Positions 43,482 through 51,649 of a stretch of DNA of 64,000 nucleotides are shown here, one piece after another; the first letter of the stretch is position 1; every line of letters begins with the position of its first letter. Both the position numbers and the translations under genes were made by a program. This stretch comes from CATOSP01 sp965204715 (GTDB taxonomy: Bacteria; Chloroflexota; Dehalococcoidia; Lucifugimonadales; UBA3495). The notes under the pieces were generated by a model. The model was given only the letters and a program-made list of their open reading frames with translations, ran no database searches and had not been told where the DNA came from. Location of the stretch: contig OZ242009.1 of assembly GCA_965204715.1 (NCBI GenBank), positions 2,108,001 to 2,172,000 of the forward strand, given 5' to 3'.

Positions 43482-43504
43482 TAGTTCACATCAACGGGCG
43501 TTAG

Positions 43505-43803
43505 CTATCCTCCTCCTAGCGTCATGTGATCCGGTGTGTCGAAGCGTACTGGGACTGTGTCGATTACTGCATACCTCGCCTGAAACCAGTCTCGGAGAGT
43601 TGCATTTCCCCTGATACGGGCCGTCCCATTGGTATTAGCGGTTCGGTCCACATGGGCTGTAACCTTTCCATTATCGGCGAGTGCCAAAATCATGGGGCCT
43701 TCGTCGTGTCCCACGAATCCATCGAATTCGACCGTTACGTTGAAGAACCCTCCCCTGTAGTAGGTTGGCCAGAGTGTAAGGCGGAAGATGGACGTGAGTT
43801 CAT
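43505..43803 (-). pseudogene. Small unknown protein gene with a frameshift at the start codon
   Basis: An ATG at 43803-43801 has a perfect AAGGAG 6 bases upstream, but its own frame stops after 22 codons. One frame over, beginning at GAA (43801), a 98-codon reading frame runs to the TAG at 43505 and reads like real protein: ELTSIFRLTLWPTYYRGGFF, then NVTVEFDGFVGHDEG, TARIRGNATLRDWFQ and DTVPVRFDTPDHM. The frame has no start codon. One lost base after ATG (ATGGAA to ATGAA) would explain it. I do not recognise the family. Either a recent pseudogene or an assembly error. Confidence 0.55.
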
Positions 43804-43931
43804 GTTGTTCTCCTTATATCCTTACAATTGATGCGTGAGATCGTTGCTGTTCTAACGCCCACCTCAAGGTTGCCCGCAGGTACGGGCTGTGTTAAATTTA
43901 GGCCAACACATCCCGAGTTGAGGTGAGTTGA

Positions 43932-44120
43932 ATGGCCTATGTTACCCCACGTGAGGGAGAGAACCCCGAGAGCCTGGTCAATCGCTTCCGGGCCTCGGTG
44001 CAGCACTCGGGGATCCTGCGGGAGTTGAAAGACCGGCGCTTCTTCCGCTCCAAGGCGCAGAAGGAGCGACTGGCCGCCCAGCGGGCCGCCCGCCGCCGCC
44101 GCCGCCAGCACCGGCGATAA
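43932..44120 (+). CDS. rpsU: Small ribosomal subunit protein bS21
   Basis: A 62-residue basic protein: YVTPREGENPESLVNRFRASVQHSGILRELKDRRFF, then a Lys/Arg-rich tail RAARRRRRQHRR, the bS21 pattern (RF...V...GIL.EL). It binds the 30S platform near the anti-Shine-Dalgarno. GAGGTGAG precedes the ATG, and a terminator follows 75 bases after the stop. Confidence 0.9.
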   Translation: MAYVTPREGENPESLVNRFRASVQHSGILRELKDRRFFRSKAQKERLAAQRAARRRRRQHRR

Positions 44121-44194
44121 ACCTTCCGGCTCCCCGAACCGTTTCCCTGCCCGACGGATGGACCGGTAAGGGGAAAGCGACCACGCGCTTGACG

Positions 44195-44227
44195 AAGCCC
44201 CATCCTTTAACAGGACGGGGCTTTCAC
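44195..44227. terminator. Bidirectional terminator between bS21 and the metallo-hydrolase
   Basis: Arms AAGCCCC (44195-44201) and GGGGCTT (44217-44223) pair perfectly and a further TCCT/AGGA pairs inside. T-rich bases follow on plus; the opposite strand has AAGC... preceded by A-rich sequence for the convergent gene. Confidence 0.7.
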
Positions 44228-44228
44228 T

Positions 44229-45089
44229 TTACAGGAGGATGCGCATTAGCTCCTCGGAGAAGATCAGTTGCCCATCATAGATGCGGCGGATGTCTCCGAT
44301 CCCCTTCTCCATCGGACCGTGCCCGGACAGGTGCGGGCCGATATGCACCAGCACCAACTTGGCAACCCCCGCCTCCTGGGCCATGCGGGCCGCCCCGATG
44401 GTGCCGCATTGTCCGCCCGCCTCACCGTTCTCATCCATGACCTCCTGGTCGTCCCAGCACATGCACAGCATCATGTCCGCTCCCCCAGCCAGTTCCGTCA
44501 CGGTGTCGCAGGGCTGGGTGTCACCCGTGAACACGATGCTCCCCTCCGCGGTGTCAACCCGGTATGCTAGTGAGTCCAGCCAGGGCTGGACATGCTCGGC
44601 ATGGGCCGATGTCACGCTCCACTCGGCTGCCTTATGCACCGGGCCGGGGGCAACGTCCCTGGCGCTGACCGAGGGAGGCTTCCGGGGGAGCGCCCCGCCC
44701 CGGTTGACGTGGACCCGCTGGCTGAGGGGGTGGTTCACGCGGGCCATCCAGTCGTGGGTGAAGACGCCGTTCTCCCCGATGATACCGTCGGTGATCTTTT
44801 CCGTCAGCGTGGGTCCGAACACCTGAAGCTGGTTCTCCTTGCCGATGCTCTGGTCCCAGCGGCAGAGGAGGAAGCAGGGATAGTCGATGTCGTGGTCGAA
44901 GTGGTGGTGGGTGAAGAAGAGGTAATCGACCTGGGTGGGGAACAGCCCGGCCTTGACCAGCTTGTGAGTAGCCGCCGGGCCGCAGTCGAACATTAGCAGG
45001 TCGTCCCCTACTTTCAGGACATGGGAACTGCCGAACCGGGTTGGAGTGGGGGTCGGGGTGCCTCCGCCGAGGACATAGATTTCTACCAT
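44229..45089 (-). CDS. MBL-fold metallo-hydrolase (RNase Z-like)
   Basis: A 286-residue metallo-beta-lactamase-fold protein with FFTHHHFDHDIDYP (HxHxDH metal site), the RNase Z-like start VEIYVLGGGTPTPTPTRFGSSH...DLLMFDCGP, the mid His in SAHAEHVQPWL, Asp in FTGDTQPCD and the final His in LVHIGPH. The order fits the RNase Z/arylsulfatase-like branch; tRNA processing is not certain because the exosite arm is not obvious. ATG at 45089 has GGAGA 6 bases upstream. Confidence 0.85.
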   Translation of the reverse strand: MVEIYVLGGGTPTPTPTRFGSSHVLKVGDDLLMFDCGPAATHKLVKAGLFPTQVDYLFFTHHHFDHDIDYPCFLLCRWDQSIGKENQLQVFGPTLTEKITDGIIGENGVFTHDWMARVNHPLSQRVHVNRGGALPRKPPSVSARDVAPGPVHKAAEWSVTSAHAEHVQPWLDSLAYRVDTAEGSIVFTGDTQPCDTVTELAGGADMMLCMCWDDQEVMDENGEAGGQCGTIGAARMAQEAGVAKLVLVHIGPHLSGHGPMEKGIGDIRRIYDGQLIFSEELMRILL

Positions 45090-45386
45090 GTTGTCTCCTG
45101 TAGATAGGCTTGGTATGCGGTGTTGTGGAAGGGTCTCTTTAGTCACATGGCCGGGGGTTGCGGGTGCTATTTTACAGAGAAACCTGTCCAAGGCCAGGGT
45201 CATGCCGGGGTTCCCAGCCCTGAGTCAATATGCCCCGGATGTCGACCTTAGACTCTCTGGCCATGCCCCGGAGTCTGGCAGGAAGGAGTTGCATCGCAAG
45301 TAGTGATCCCCAGGAAATTGCGACGCTCAAAGACCGTCGCAGGCCATGATATTACATATTACGCTATTCGCTACCATATTGCGAGA

Positions 45387-45415
45387 TTGACAACCGAAAA
45401 AGACTTCAATATGAT
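45387..45415 (+). promoter_or_regulatory. Sigma-70 promoter upstream of the Lrp-type gene
   Basis: TTGACA (45387-45392) and TATGAT (45410-45415) are 17 bases apart. The predicted start near 45422 leaves a 38-base leader. The 300 bases before it (45090-45386) contain no gene; an inverted pair GCGACG/CGTCGC near 45319-45341 may be a binding site. Confidence 0.7.
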
Positions 45416-45459
45416 TGATTTTGTCACTCTTAGGCATAATTGTTGAGGAGTCAGGGCAA

Positions 45460-45900
45460 ATGGACGAACTGGACCGCAGAATCATCAGTCTGTTGCAGAT
45501 GGATGGAAGGGCATCCAACGCCAAGATCGCGCGGGAAGTGGGCGTAAGTGAAGGAACAGTGCGCAGGCGGTTGCGGCGATTGATTCAAGAGGACGTGGTG
45601 AAAGTGATAGCGGTGCCCAATCTGGAGAAACTTGGTTACGCTACCACAGCCCTCATCGGCCTGCAAACCGGTCCCGGCAAGTCCGACGCTGTGGCGGAAT
45701 CCATCGCAAACCTGGATGAGGCCCATTACGTGGCCATCACCACCGGCGCATACGACGTTTTCATCTGGGCCGGTCTGGAGTCGGCTGAGAGTCTGGGAAC
45801 GTTTCTGCGCACCAAGGTGGGCACCATAGACGGGGTCCAACGGACGGAAACATTCGTCAACCTGGCTATCAAGAAGCGTACATACGGCCTGGTCCTCTAG
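45460..45900 (+). CDS. Lrp/AsnC-family transcriptional regulator
   Basis: A 146-residue Lrp/AsnC protein: helix-turn-helix LDRRIISLLQMDGRASNAKIAREVGVSEGTVRRRLRRL (2-40) and the RAM effector domain ALIGLQTGPGKSDAVAESIANL...GAYDVFIWA. Lrp-type proteins sense amino acids or related metabolites. The ATG at 45460 is used; GAGGAG lies 9 bases upstream. It has its own consensus promoter and may control itself. Confidence 0.92.
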   Translation: MDELDRRIISLLQMDGRASNAKIAREVGVSEGTVRRRLRRLIQEDVVKVIAVPNLEKLGYATTALIGLQTGPGKSDAVAESIANLDEAHYVAITTGAYDVFIWAGLESAESLGTFLRTKVGTIDGVQRTETFVNLAIKKRTYGLVL

Positions 45901-46024
45901 GACTATCTCCAAGTACCGCAAAACCAAACGCTATGCTATAATTCCCCGCGATAAGCGCCGGGGATAACGACTCAAATCGGTGCTGGGTTTCCCGAACCGC
46001 CAATTCCAGAAGGAGCGATCCAGA

Positions 46025-46294
46025 ATGACTTACATAATCACCGAACCGTGTGTTGGTCTGAAAGACTCGGCCTGTGTAGATGTATGCCCCGTTGACTGCA
46101 TCTACACCCGAGAGGAAGACGAGATGTACTACATCAGCCCGGATGAGTGCATCGACTGCGCCGCCTGCGAGCCTGTTTGCCCTGTAACGGCCATCTTCGC
46201 TGAGGACGCGGTGCCGCCGGAATGGGCGCACTACATCCAAATGAACTACGACTATTTCAAGGACAAGGACCCCAACGAACTCATGCGCAAGTAG
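46025..46294 (+). CDS. Seven-iron-type ferredoxin
   Basis: An 89-residue ferredoxin with two cluster motifs: EPCVGLKDSACVDVCPVDCI (C-x7-C-x3-CP, the 3Fe-4S/4Fe-4S type) and CIDCAACEPVCPV (CxxCxxCxxxCP). It is of the FdxA kind, an electron carrier in the cytoplasm. AAGGAG lies 10 bases before the ATG, and a long terminator follows. Confidence 0.93.
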   Translation: MTYIITEPCVGLKDSACVDVCPVDCIYTREEDEMYYISPDECIDCAACEPVCPVTAIFAEDAVPPEWAHYIQMNYDYFKDKDPNELMRK

Positions 46295-46325
46295 TCCTGG
46301 AGCCAGGACCGCGGCACAGAGCACG

Positions 46326-46362
46326 AAAAGACCCTTGAGGGCGCAGCCCTCAAGGGTCTTTT
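46326..46362 (+). terminator. Strong terminator after ferredoxin
   Basis: A 17-bp perfect stem (46326-46342 with 46346-46362) with a 3-base loop GCA and T4 at its end. Since the left arm begins with A4, it can work for the convergent hemQ gene as well. Confidence 0.92.
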
Positions 46363-46382
46363 CGTTGGGGGTAGACCAGCCC

Positions 46383-47084
46383 TTATCCCAGGTCGTCCAG
46401 GCAGTCCGCTAAGGGCTTGTTGATGCAGGTGAAGATTGGGGTATCGCGTTCCGTGTATGGTCGGGCCTCAGACTCCCGCAGGTCGCTGACAAGGTCCAGG
46501 AAGTTCGCCGGGTCGTCGCTCTCGAACCCCAGCACGAATTCCTGGTCGTCGATACCGAATGAATAAGCAGTGCTGATCTTCACATCCGGGTAGCGGTGAC
46601 CGATGGTGAAGTGCTCGCCCATGAGCCGCTGGCGCTCCGCCAGCGGCAGTTGGTACCAATCATGGGTCTTGACGAATGGATAGAGGAAGAGGTACTTGCG
46701 GCCGATGATGCGCATAGTGCTGGAAGCTCCCTCCTGACCCTCGTGCCGGTGGGTGTCCACGTAGGGTGAACGACGGGTCATGGCGAGGTAGGAATGGGGA
46801 GTTTCCAGGTATTTGCCTAGTTCCGTATGGTTGACGCGGGCCATCAGTTCATTGATGGGTTCCAGGTCGCGGGCAATCTTCCAGAGAGCAAAATCCACGT
46901 CTCCCCGTGTGCCGACCAAACTGTAGCTGGCCATAGTTACCCGGTCGGCGTACTCGGCTGCCACCTCGCAAAATTCCCGCTTGCTGTCGTTTCGGTCTCC
47001 TGGAGACAGTCGTCGCCACTCCGGGGCAACCTTGAAGAAAGAATACTTTACGAAGTCCCTTCTGCCTTCCTGGGCTGTAGACAT
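46383..47084 (-). CDS. hemQ: Coproheme decarboxylase HemQ (chlorite dismutase family)
   Basis: A 233-residue chlorite-dismutase-family protein. FALWKIARDLEPINELMARV, RRSPYV, KYLFLYPFVKTHDWYQLP and the haem-binding HFTIGHRYPDVKISTAYSFGIDDQEFVLGFESDDP block fit HemQ, which converts coproheme to haem b in the coproporphyrin-dependent route. The chlorite dismutase catalytic Arg is not evident at its usual place, which favours HemQ. ATG at 47084 has GGAGGG 6 bases upstream. Confidence 0.9.
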   Translation of the reverse strand: MSTAQEGRRDFVKYSFFKVAPEWRRLSPGDRNDSKREFCEVAAEYADRVTMASYSLVGTRGDVDFALWKIARDLEPINELMARVNHTELGKYLETPHSYLAMTRRSPYVDTHRHEGQEGASSTMRIIGRKYLFLYPFVKTHDWYQLPLAERQRLMGEHFTIGHRYPDVKISTAYSFGIDDQEFVLGFESDDPANFLDLVSDLRESEARPYTERDTPIFTCINKPLADCLDDLG

Positions 47085-47276
47085 TGGCAACCCTCCCATG
47101 CAAGCGTATCTGTTAATCAATAATATCAACCCCGTTCCTGTGCGACAACGCATAAGTGTGAGATAGCGCCTCCGTATAGGCTGGGGAAGGCGGCTTATCA
47201 CAATGCGGTTGCGGCGGTGACTTCAGGTGCTAAAATTCACAGGGATACCAGACGGAAGAACCGGAGAGGTGAGACT

Positions 47277-48227
47277 ATGGTTGAACTGGGAAGCGGAGAG
47301 TACACATACGAGGTGGCCGAGGGTTGGGGAACGCTGCCCGACGGGTGGTCCTTCAAGGAAGCGGCTGCCGTGGGTGTGGACTCTAATGACAACGTGTACG
47401 TGTTCAACCGGGGCGAGCACCCGATGATCGTGTTCGACCGGGATGGCAATTTCCTCCGTTCCTGGGGCGAGGGCGTGTTTCCCAGGGCCCACGGCATCAC
47501 CATCATGCCCGATGACACCATATTCTGCTCCGACGACGGCGATCATACCGTGCGGAAGTGTACCCTGGACGGCGAAGTCCTGTTCACCCTCGGCGTGAGT
47601 GGCAAGCCCGCGCCATTTATGAGCGGCGACCCCTTCAACAGGTGTACCCACGTGGCGATGGACCCGGCCACCGGAGAGTTCTACGTCTCCGACGGCTACG
47701 GCAATGCCCGCGTCCACAAGTATTCTCCCGATGGAAACCTGCTGTTTTCCTGGGGCGAGCCGGGCACCGGGCCGGGCCAGTTCAACATCGCCCACAACGT
47801 CTGCACTGATAAGGACGGCTGGGTATACGTGGCCGACCGGGAGAACCATCGCATCCAGGTGTTCGACAGGAACGGCAAGTTCGAGACTCAGTGGATTAAC
47901 ATGGCCCGGCCCTGCGGACTATACATCGACAAGTCCGGCGACCAGCGGGTATACGTGGGGGAGCTGGGCGCAGCCATCGGAGCCAACGATCAAGCCTACG
48001 GCCTCGGCCCCAGAATCACCATTATGGACATCCAGGGCAACGAGTTGGTCCGGCTGGGCGATGGGCCTGAAGGCGAGGCCCCGGGGCAGTTCATCGCGCC
48101 CCACGGCGTCTGCATCGACTCCCGCGGCGACATCTACGTCGGAGAGGTCTCCTGGACGCATACCGGCAGTCACCTCAACCCTCCACGTGAGGTCCGCTCC
48201 CTGCAAAAGCTGGTGAAGGAGGGATAA
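47277..48227 (+). CDS. NHL-repeat beta-propeller protein
   Basis: A 316-residue protein of about six NHL repeats, each with a (V)YVxDxxNxRVxxF-type strand: DNVYVFNRGEHPMIVFDRDG, YVSDGYGNARVHKYSPDG, YVADRENHRIQVFDRNG. Similar to the propeller of peptidyl-alpha-hydroxyglycine lyases and other 6-blade enzymes, but no signal peptide is present. Function unknown. GAGGTGAG precedes the ATG. Confidence 0.85.
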   Translation: MVELGSGEYTYEVAEGWGTLPDGWSFKEAAAVGVDSNDNVYVFNRGEHPMIVFDRDGNFLRSWGEGVFPRAHGITIMPDDTIFCSDDGDHTVRKCTLDGEVLFTLGVSGKPAPFMSGDPFNRCTHVAMDPATGEFYVSDGYGNARVHKYSPDGNLLFSWGEPGTGPGQFNIAHNVCTDKDGWVYVADRENHRIQVFDRNGKFETQWINMARPCGLYIDKSGDQRVYVGELGAAIGANDQAYGLGPRITIMDIQGNELVRLGDGPEGEAPGQFIAPHGVCIDSRGDIYVGEVSWTHTGSHLNPPREVRSLQKLVKEG

Positions 48228-48233
48228 CGCAGC

Positions 48234-48635
48234 ATGGCGCAACCAAATGTTGCCGGACCTGACCCCATGGGTGTGGAGGACTACCGACAACAGGCCCGCG
48301 ATTTCCTGGCCAAGAGTTGGGAGTATCTGGACGGTGACGACTTGCACCAGGCGTCAGAGAAGGGATGGGGTGCGGCGGCATGGATGGCCAAGGCCGCCGC
48401 GACTGCCCAGGGCTGGGAATATGAGCGGCATGAGCAGTTCAACGTCGTTCTGAACAACGCCCGCTGGTTAACTGGGGACAACCGTTTGCCCGGACTGCGG
48501 GGTATCGCCAACGACCTGCACCGGAACTTCTACATACGCAAGCGGTTCCTGGATGCGGATGAAATCAGACTTGGGCTTGGCTCGGTGGCGGAATTGTTGG
48601 ACATCCTGGAGCCACTAAGTCGCGTGGGCGGTTAA
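48234..48635 (+). CDS. PaREP1/HEPN-like domain protein, copy 3
   Basis: A 133-residue helical protein with DDLHQASEKGWGAAAWMAKAAATAQGWEYERHEQF, nearly the same as copy 1 at 21.2 kb. The strong AAGGAGG of its ribosome site lies within the end of the NHL gene, 6 bases from it, so the two are co-transcribed. Function unknown. Confidence 0.75.
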   Translation: MAQPNVAGPDPMGVEDYRQQARDFLAKSWEYLDGDDLHQASEKGWGAAAWMAKAAATAQGWEYERHEQFNVVLNNARWLTGDNRLPGLRGIANDLHRNFYIRKRFLDADEIRLGLGSVAELLDILEPLSRVGG

Positions 48636-48717
48636 TATCCAAAGACTGCGGATGAGATGAGCAACTTTTCGGCAAAACTGGAGTTGCCCCAGTCCATTCT
48701 CGGGGAGAGGTCTACAG

Positions 48718-48954
48718 GTGAGCAAACACCAACCATTGGCGGCATATCTGAGAATGGTTGATGCAGACTCGGTCACATTGACGGTCCAGAAGATCGAGGA
48801 AATCATAGATGCCAGCTTACCAGGTAGTGCCTATAATCGCCGGGAGTGGTGGGGCAACAACGATAATAGACACTATCAGGCAAAAGCATGGCTTTTCGTG
48901 GGCTGGAACGTGGAGAGTGTTAGTCTGAGTGGAGAGACAGTCACTTTCCAGTGA
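48718..48954 (+). CDS. Small DUF7662-like protein
   Basis: A 78-residue protein: SKHQPLAAYLRMVDADSVTLTVQKIEEII then LPGSAYNRREWWGNN, AKAWLFVGWNVESVSLSGETVTF. This fits a widespread small family (I recall it as DUF7662) with LxxYL, VTLTFxEIExIIG and WWxN...A.AWLxAGWxVxxV motifs. The GTG start at 48718 has GAGAGG 8 bases upstream. Role unknown; members often lie near toxin-antitoxin or phage-related genes. Confidence 0.7.
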   Translation: MSKHQPLAAYLRMVDADSVTLTVQKIEEIIDASLPGSAYNRREWWGNNDNRHYQAKAWLFVGWNVESVSLSGETVTFQ

Positions 48955-49008
48955 CAAAGGAGTTAACGAGCTACTCTCATTTACCCGTTTAGGAATAGGA
49001 AGATATAC

Positions 49009-49701
49009 ATGGATATACGCCTTGGCAGTCTCGTACGGGACGCTGAAGAAGCCGAGGGCACCGTCATCATCATCGACGTGTTCCGGGCCTTTACTACCGC
49101 CGCAATCGCCTTTGACCACGGGGCAACCCGCATCACCCTGGTGGCCGAGGTGGAGGAAGCCCTGGAGTTGCACCGCAAGGGAGCGGGAGACCTGGTTATG
49201 GGTGAGGTGGACGGGAAGCGTCCCGAGGGTTTCGACATGGGCAACTCGCCCTACGAGATCACGCCCGTGGAACTGGCGGGCAAATCCATCGTCCAGTCAA
49301 CCCGGGCCGGTACAGTTGGCGTCGCTGCGGCCGCCAGAGCCGACACCATCTACCTCGGTTCCTTCGTCGTTGCCCAAGCCACCGTGGAGGCCATTCGCCG
49401 GGAGGACCCGGCGCTGGTGTCCATCATCGCAATGGGAGACCAGGGCCGGGTGCGTTCAGATGAAGACGAGCATTGCGCCCTGTACCTGCGCAACTTGCTG
49501 GAGGGACGCAACCCCGACCCGGCGGCGGTTCGCAGCCTCATCATGGCAGGCGGGGCCACCCAGAAGTTCTTCGACGATTCACAGCTCCAGTTCCACCCGG
49601 AGGACGTGGACCTGGCCCTGGAAGTGAACAGGTATCCCTTCGCCATGAAGGTCTCAAGGGAGAACGGGCTGCTGGTGGCGCGCAAGACGGCAATCGATTA
49701 G
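49009..49701 (+). CDS. comB: 2-phosphosulfolactate phosphatase-like protein (ComB)
   Basis: A 230-residue ComB-fold protein: VIIIDVFRAFTTAAIAFDHGATRI, MGEVDGKRPEGFDMGNSPYEI, QSTRAGTVGV and GDQGRVRSDEDEHCALYL. ComB removes phosphate from 2-phosphosulfolactate in coenzyme M synthesis, but bacterial copies often lie outside that pathway and probably act on another phosphate ester. No other coenzyme M genes are nearby. Confidence 0.85.
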   Translation: MDIRLGSLVRDAEEAEGTVIIIDVFRAFTTAAIAFDHGATRITLVAEVEEALELHRKGAGDLVMGEVDGKRPEGFDMGNSPYEITPVELAGKSIVQSTRAGTVGVAAAARADTIYLGSFVVAQATVEAIRREDPALVSIIAMGDQGRVRSDEDEHCALYLRNLLEGRNPDPAAVRSLIMAGGATQKFFDDSQLQFHPEDVDLALEVNRYPFAMKVSRENGLLVARKTAID

Positions 49702-49731
49702 AAGGGCTATTGAGTGCGACCGTCAAGATAG

Positions 49732-50115
49732 TCAGGTGGCAGACTCCCCCACCATTCCCACAATCCGGCGGACGAAATCTTGGACCATCGGCCGGTCGTG
49801 GACCAACTCGTCATCCTCCATGAAGTCGTAGTAGAAGTTGGCATGAAACTTCCGGGCTACGGCATATCCCAAGGACAGAGAGGAGTCATTGTACTCTTCG
49901 GAGAGCCGGTCCGCTGCCGCCGCTCGATGATTGTACTTGCCGAAACTCCAACCCTGATGCCTGGCAATGGCCGTGACCGCATGTGACGCTGCGCCCCACA
50001 ACTTCTCCGAACCCTGCATCGAGTCCACTCTCGTGAACTCCTGATCAGAGTGTTCCAGGAACTGCAACGCAGTCCGCGCGTCGTCTTCCGCAGTCATTTC
50101 CTGTCTGGCAGCCAC
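49732..50115 (-). CDS. PaREP1/HEPN-like domain protein, copy 4
   Basis: A 127-residue protein with DSMQGSEKLWGAASHAVTAIARHQGWSFGKYNHR, the most divergent of the four related proteins. It starts 9 bases after the FAD oxidoreductase stop on the same strand, so the two are probably co-transcribed. Confidence 0.68.
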   Translation of the reverse strand: MAARQEMTAEDDARTALQFLEHSDQEFTRVDSMQGSEKLWGAASHAVTAIARHQGWSFGKYNHRAAAADRLSEEYNDSSLSLGYAVARKFHANFYYDFMEDDELVHDRPMVQDFVRRIVGMVGESAT

Positions 50116-50124
50116 GCTCTCCTC

Positions 50125-51243
50125 TTACTGAAACCGCTGCGGGTCCAGTGCCTCCACTCCCGGCACTTCCGGCTTTTTCCCCAGGACGATGTCAGCCAGG
50201 CCCTGTGTCATCCCGGAGCTCCAGAGTATGCCCTTGCGTCCGGCCCCAGTGCCCACGTACAGGTTCTCCCACCCTGGCACTCTGCCCACGATAGGCATTC
50301 CGTCGGGAGACAAGGGGCGCAGGCAAGCCGTCTGCCGGACAAGTTGAGCGTCGGCCAGCGCGGGCGCCATGTCCAACAGATCGGACATGATCTTGTCTCT
50401 GGCTTCACCGGTAGTCTCCTCATCGAACCCTGCTTCTTCCTCTGTGGTGCCGGCCCAGATGAGGCCGTCCGGTTTGGAAGACACGTAGCTTCCCTTGTAG
50501 TAGATGGAAGACTTGACCAGGTGGCTGGGGTGTTGCAAACGGAGGATCTGGCCCTTCAGCGGCGTCACCGGGAGGGCAGCACCGCACCACTCGGAAGCCT
50601 GTCCGGTCCACGGTCCCATTGCCATCACCACTGCCCCGGCATTGATCTGGCCACCATCTATCTGTACCGCCAGGCAGCGTCCGGCGCCCTTGACCAGACC
50701 CCGGGCCCTACGCAGCGCCATCTCCACCCCCAGCTTCTCCGCCGCCTGCGCTGCGGCGAGGGTGTAGCGGTAGGGTTCAACCGAACCAGAGTTTTCGGCG
50801 TACACGCCACCCAGGCAGTCGGGGTTTGCCTGGGGTTCTGCCTTGACTATATCCTCCGGGTCGAGCCATCTGGCTTTGAAGGCCGGGATGTCTTTCTGCC
50901 ACTCCAGACTTTTCTTGAAGTCGGCGGCTTGTCCTGGTTCGAGAGCGAGTTTGATCCTTGCTCCCAGCTCGAAAATGGGATCGACGCCGGAGATCTCCTT
51001 CAGCTCCGCAGAGAGGGAAATATGGCGCTGGTGTGACCAGATGCTGAAGCCCAATAACGGGTCTGGAATCCCTGCACCGTCAAGGGCGCCCATTTCGCCG
51101 AAGGCAAACCCCGAGGCGTGGCTGCCCACCGAGTCGGCCTCCAGAATGGTAACCGTTGCTCCGCTCTTGGCCAGCAGATAGGCGGTCATGCAGCCGACGA
51201 TGCCTCCGCCGATAACAACCACGTCCCGCGTTGCGCTTGTCAC
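50125..51243 (-). CDS. FAD-dependent oxidoreductase (DAO/glycine-oxidase family)
   Basis: A 372-residue DAO-family flavoprotein with the Rossmann motif VVVIGGGIVGCMTAYLLAKSGATVTILEAD at 7-36, AVVMAMGPWTGQ and the closing RPLSPDGMPIVGRVPGWENLYVGTGAGRKGILWSSGMTQGLAD. It oxidises an amine or amino acid (glycine, sarcosine or D-amino acid) with O2 or an electron carrier. The substrate is not apparent; no thiamine genes are adjacent. Confidence 0.9.
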   Translation of the reverse strand: MTSATRDVVVIGGGIVGCMTAYLLAKSGATVTILEADSVGSHASGFAFGEMGALDGAGIPDPLLGFSIWSHQRHISLSAELKEISGVDPIFELGARIKLALEPGQAADFKKSLEWQKDIPAFKARWLDPEDIVKAEPQANPDCLGGVYAENSGSVEPYRYTLAAAQAAEKLGVEMALRRARGLVKGAGRCLAVQIDGGQINAGAVVMAMGPWTGQASEWCGAALPVTPLKGQILRLQHPSHLVKSSIYYKGSYVSSKPDGLIWAGTTEEEAGFDEETTGEARDKIMSDLLDMAPALADAQLVRQTACLRPLSPDGMPIVGRVPGWENLYVGTGAGRKGILWSSGMTQGLADIVLGKKPEVPGVEALDPQRFQ

Positions 51244-51412
51244 GATGGGCCCTCCTTATTAACATTATCATGCTAACTGTATCTTGGCTGGTCAACGGAA
51301 TAACCTGACCTTTACTCCCAAATCCAATGCTGCTCATTCCCGGTCGGATGTCAGGACACCGTAACCCAGTTGAAATCCCCGGGCGATTTCCTGTATCCGC
51401 TTGATAGTATGG

Positions 51413-51542
51413 CTATGCGTATATATCGCAGTTCCCCGTCCTTGAAGCCACGATTAACCCGCTGTCGGCCCCTACGCCCAGAGCTTCGAGGAACTTCTCC
51501 GGTATGGCTATCGCGCCGCATTGCCTAACTTTACCGCTTACG
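51413..51542 (-). pseudogene. AbrB/MazE-like antitoxin remnant
   Basis: On the minus strand a 42-codon open stretch reads SGKVRQCGAIAIPEKFLEALG then VGADSGLIVASRTGNCDIYA. This resembles the SpoVT-AbrB fold (KV...G.I.IP..l.eALG...G). It has no start codon and is bounded by stop codons, so only a fragment remains. It lies 84 bases from the insertion sequence. The rest of the 51.24-51.62 kb gap shows nothing. Confidence 0.4.
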
Positions 51543-51625
51543 TTTCAATCTTCTTTTGGCCCCTCGATAGCATAATACCAATATATTACCAAATCCGGTT
51601 GCCTTGGCCATATGAACCCTGGACT

Positions 51626-51646
51626 GGGTGTCCGTCAGAATTTTGG
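51626..51646. repeat. Terminal inverted repeat, left
   Basis: Twenty-one bases perfectly complementary to 53276-53296. Confidence 0.9.
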
Positions 51647-51649
51647 GGA

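Noticed and set aside
43526..43831. 101-codon plus-strand frame (EAYWDCVDYCIPRL...)
   Set aside because: The minus strand gives a better protein pattern and has a strong ribosome site at the right place; the plus frame has neither, though a homology search should decide.
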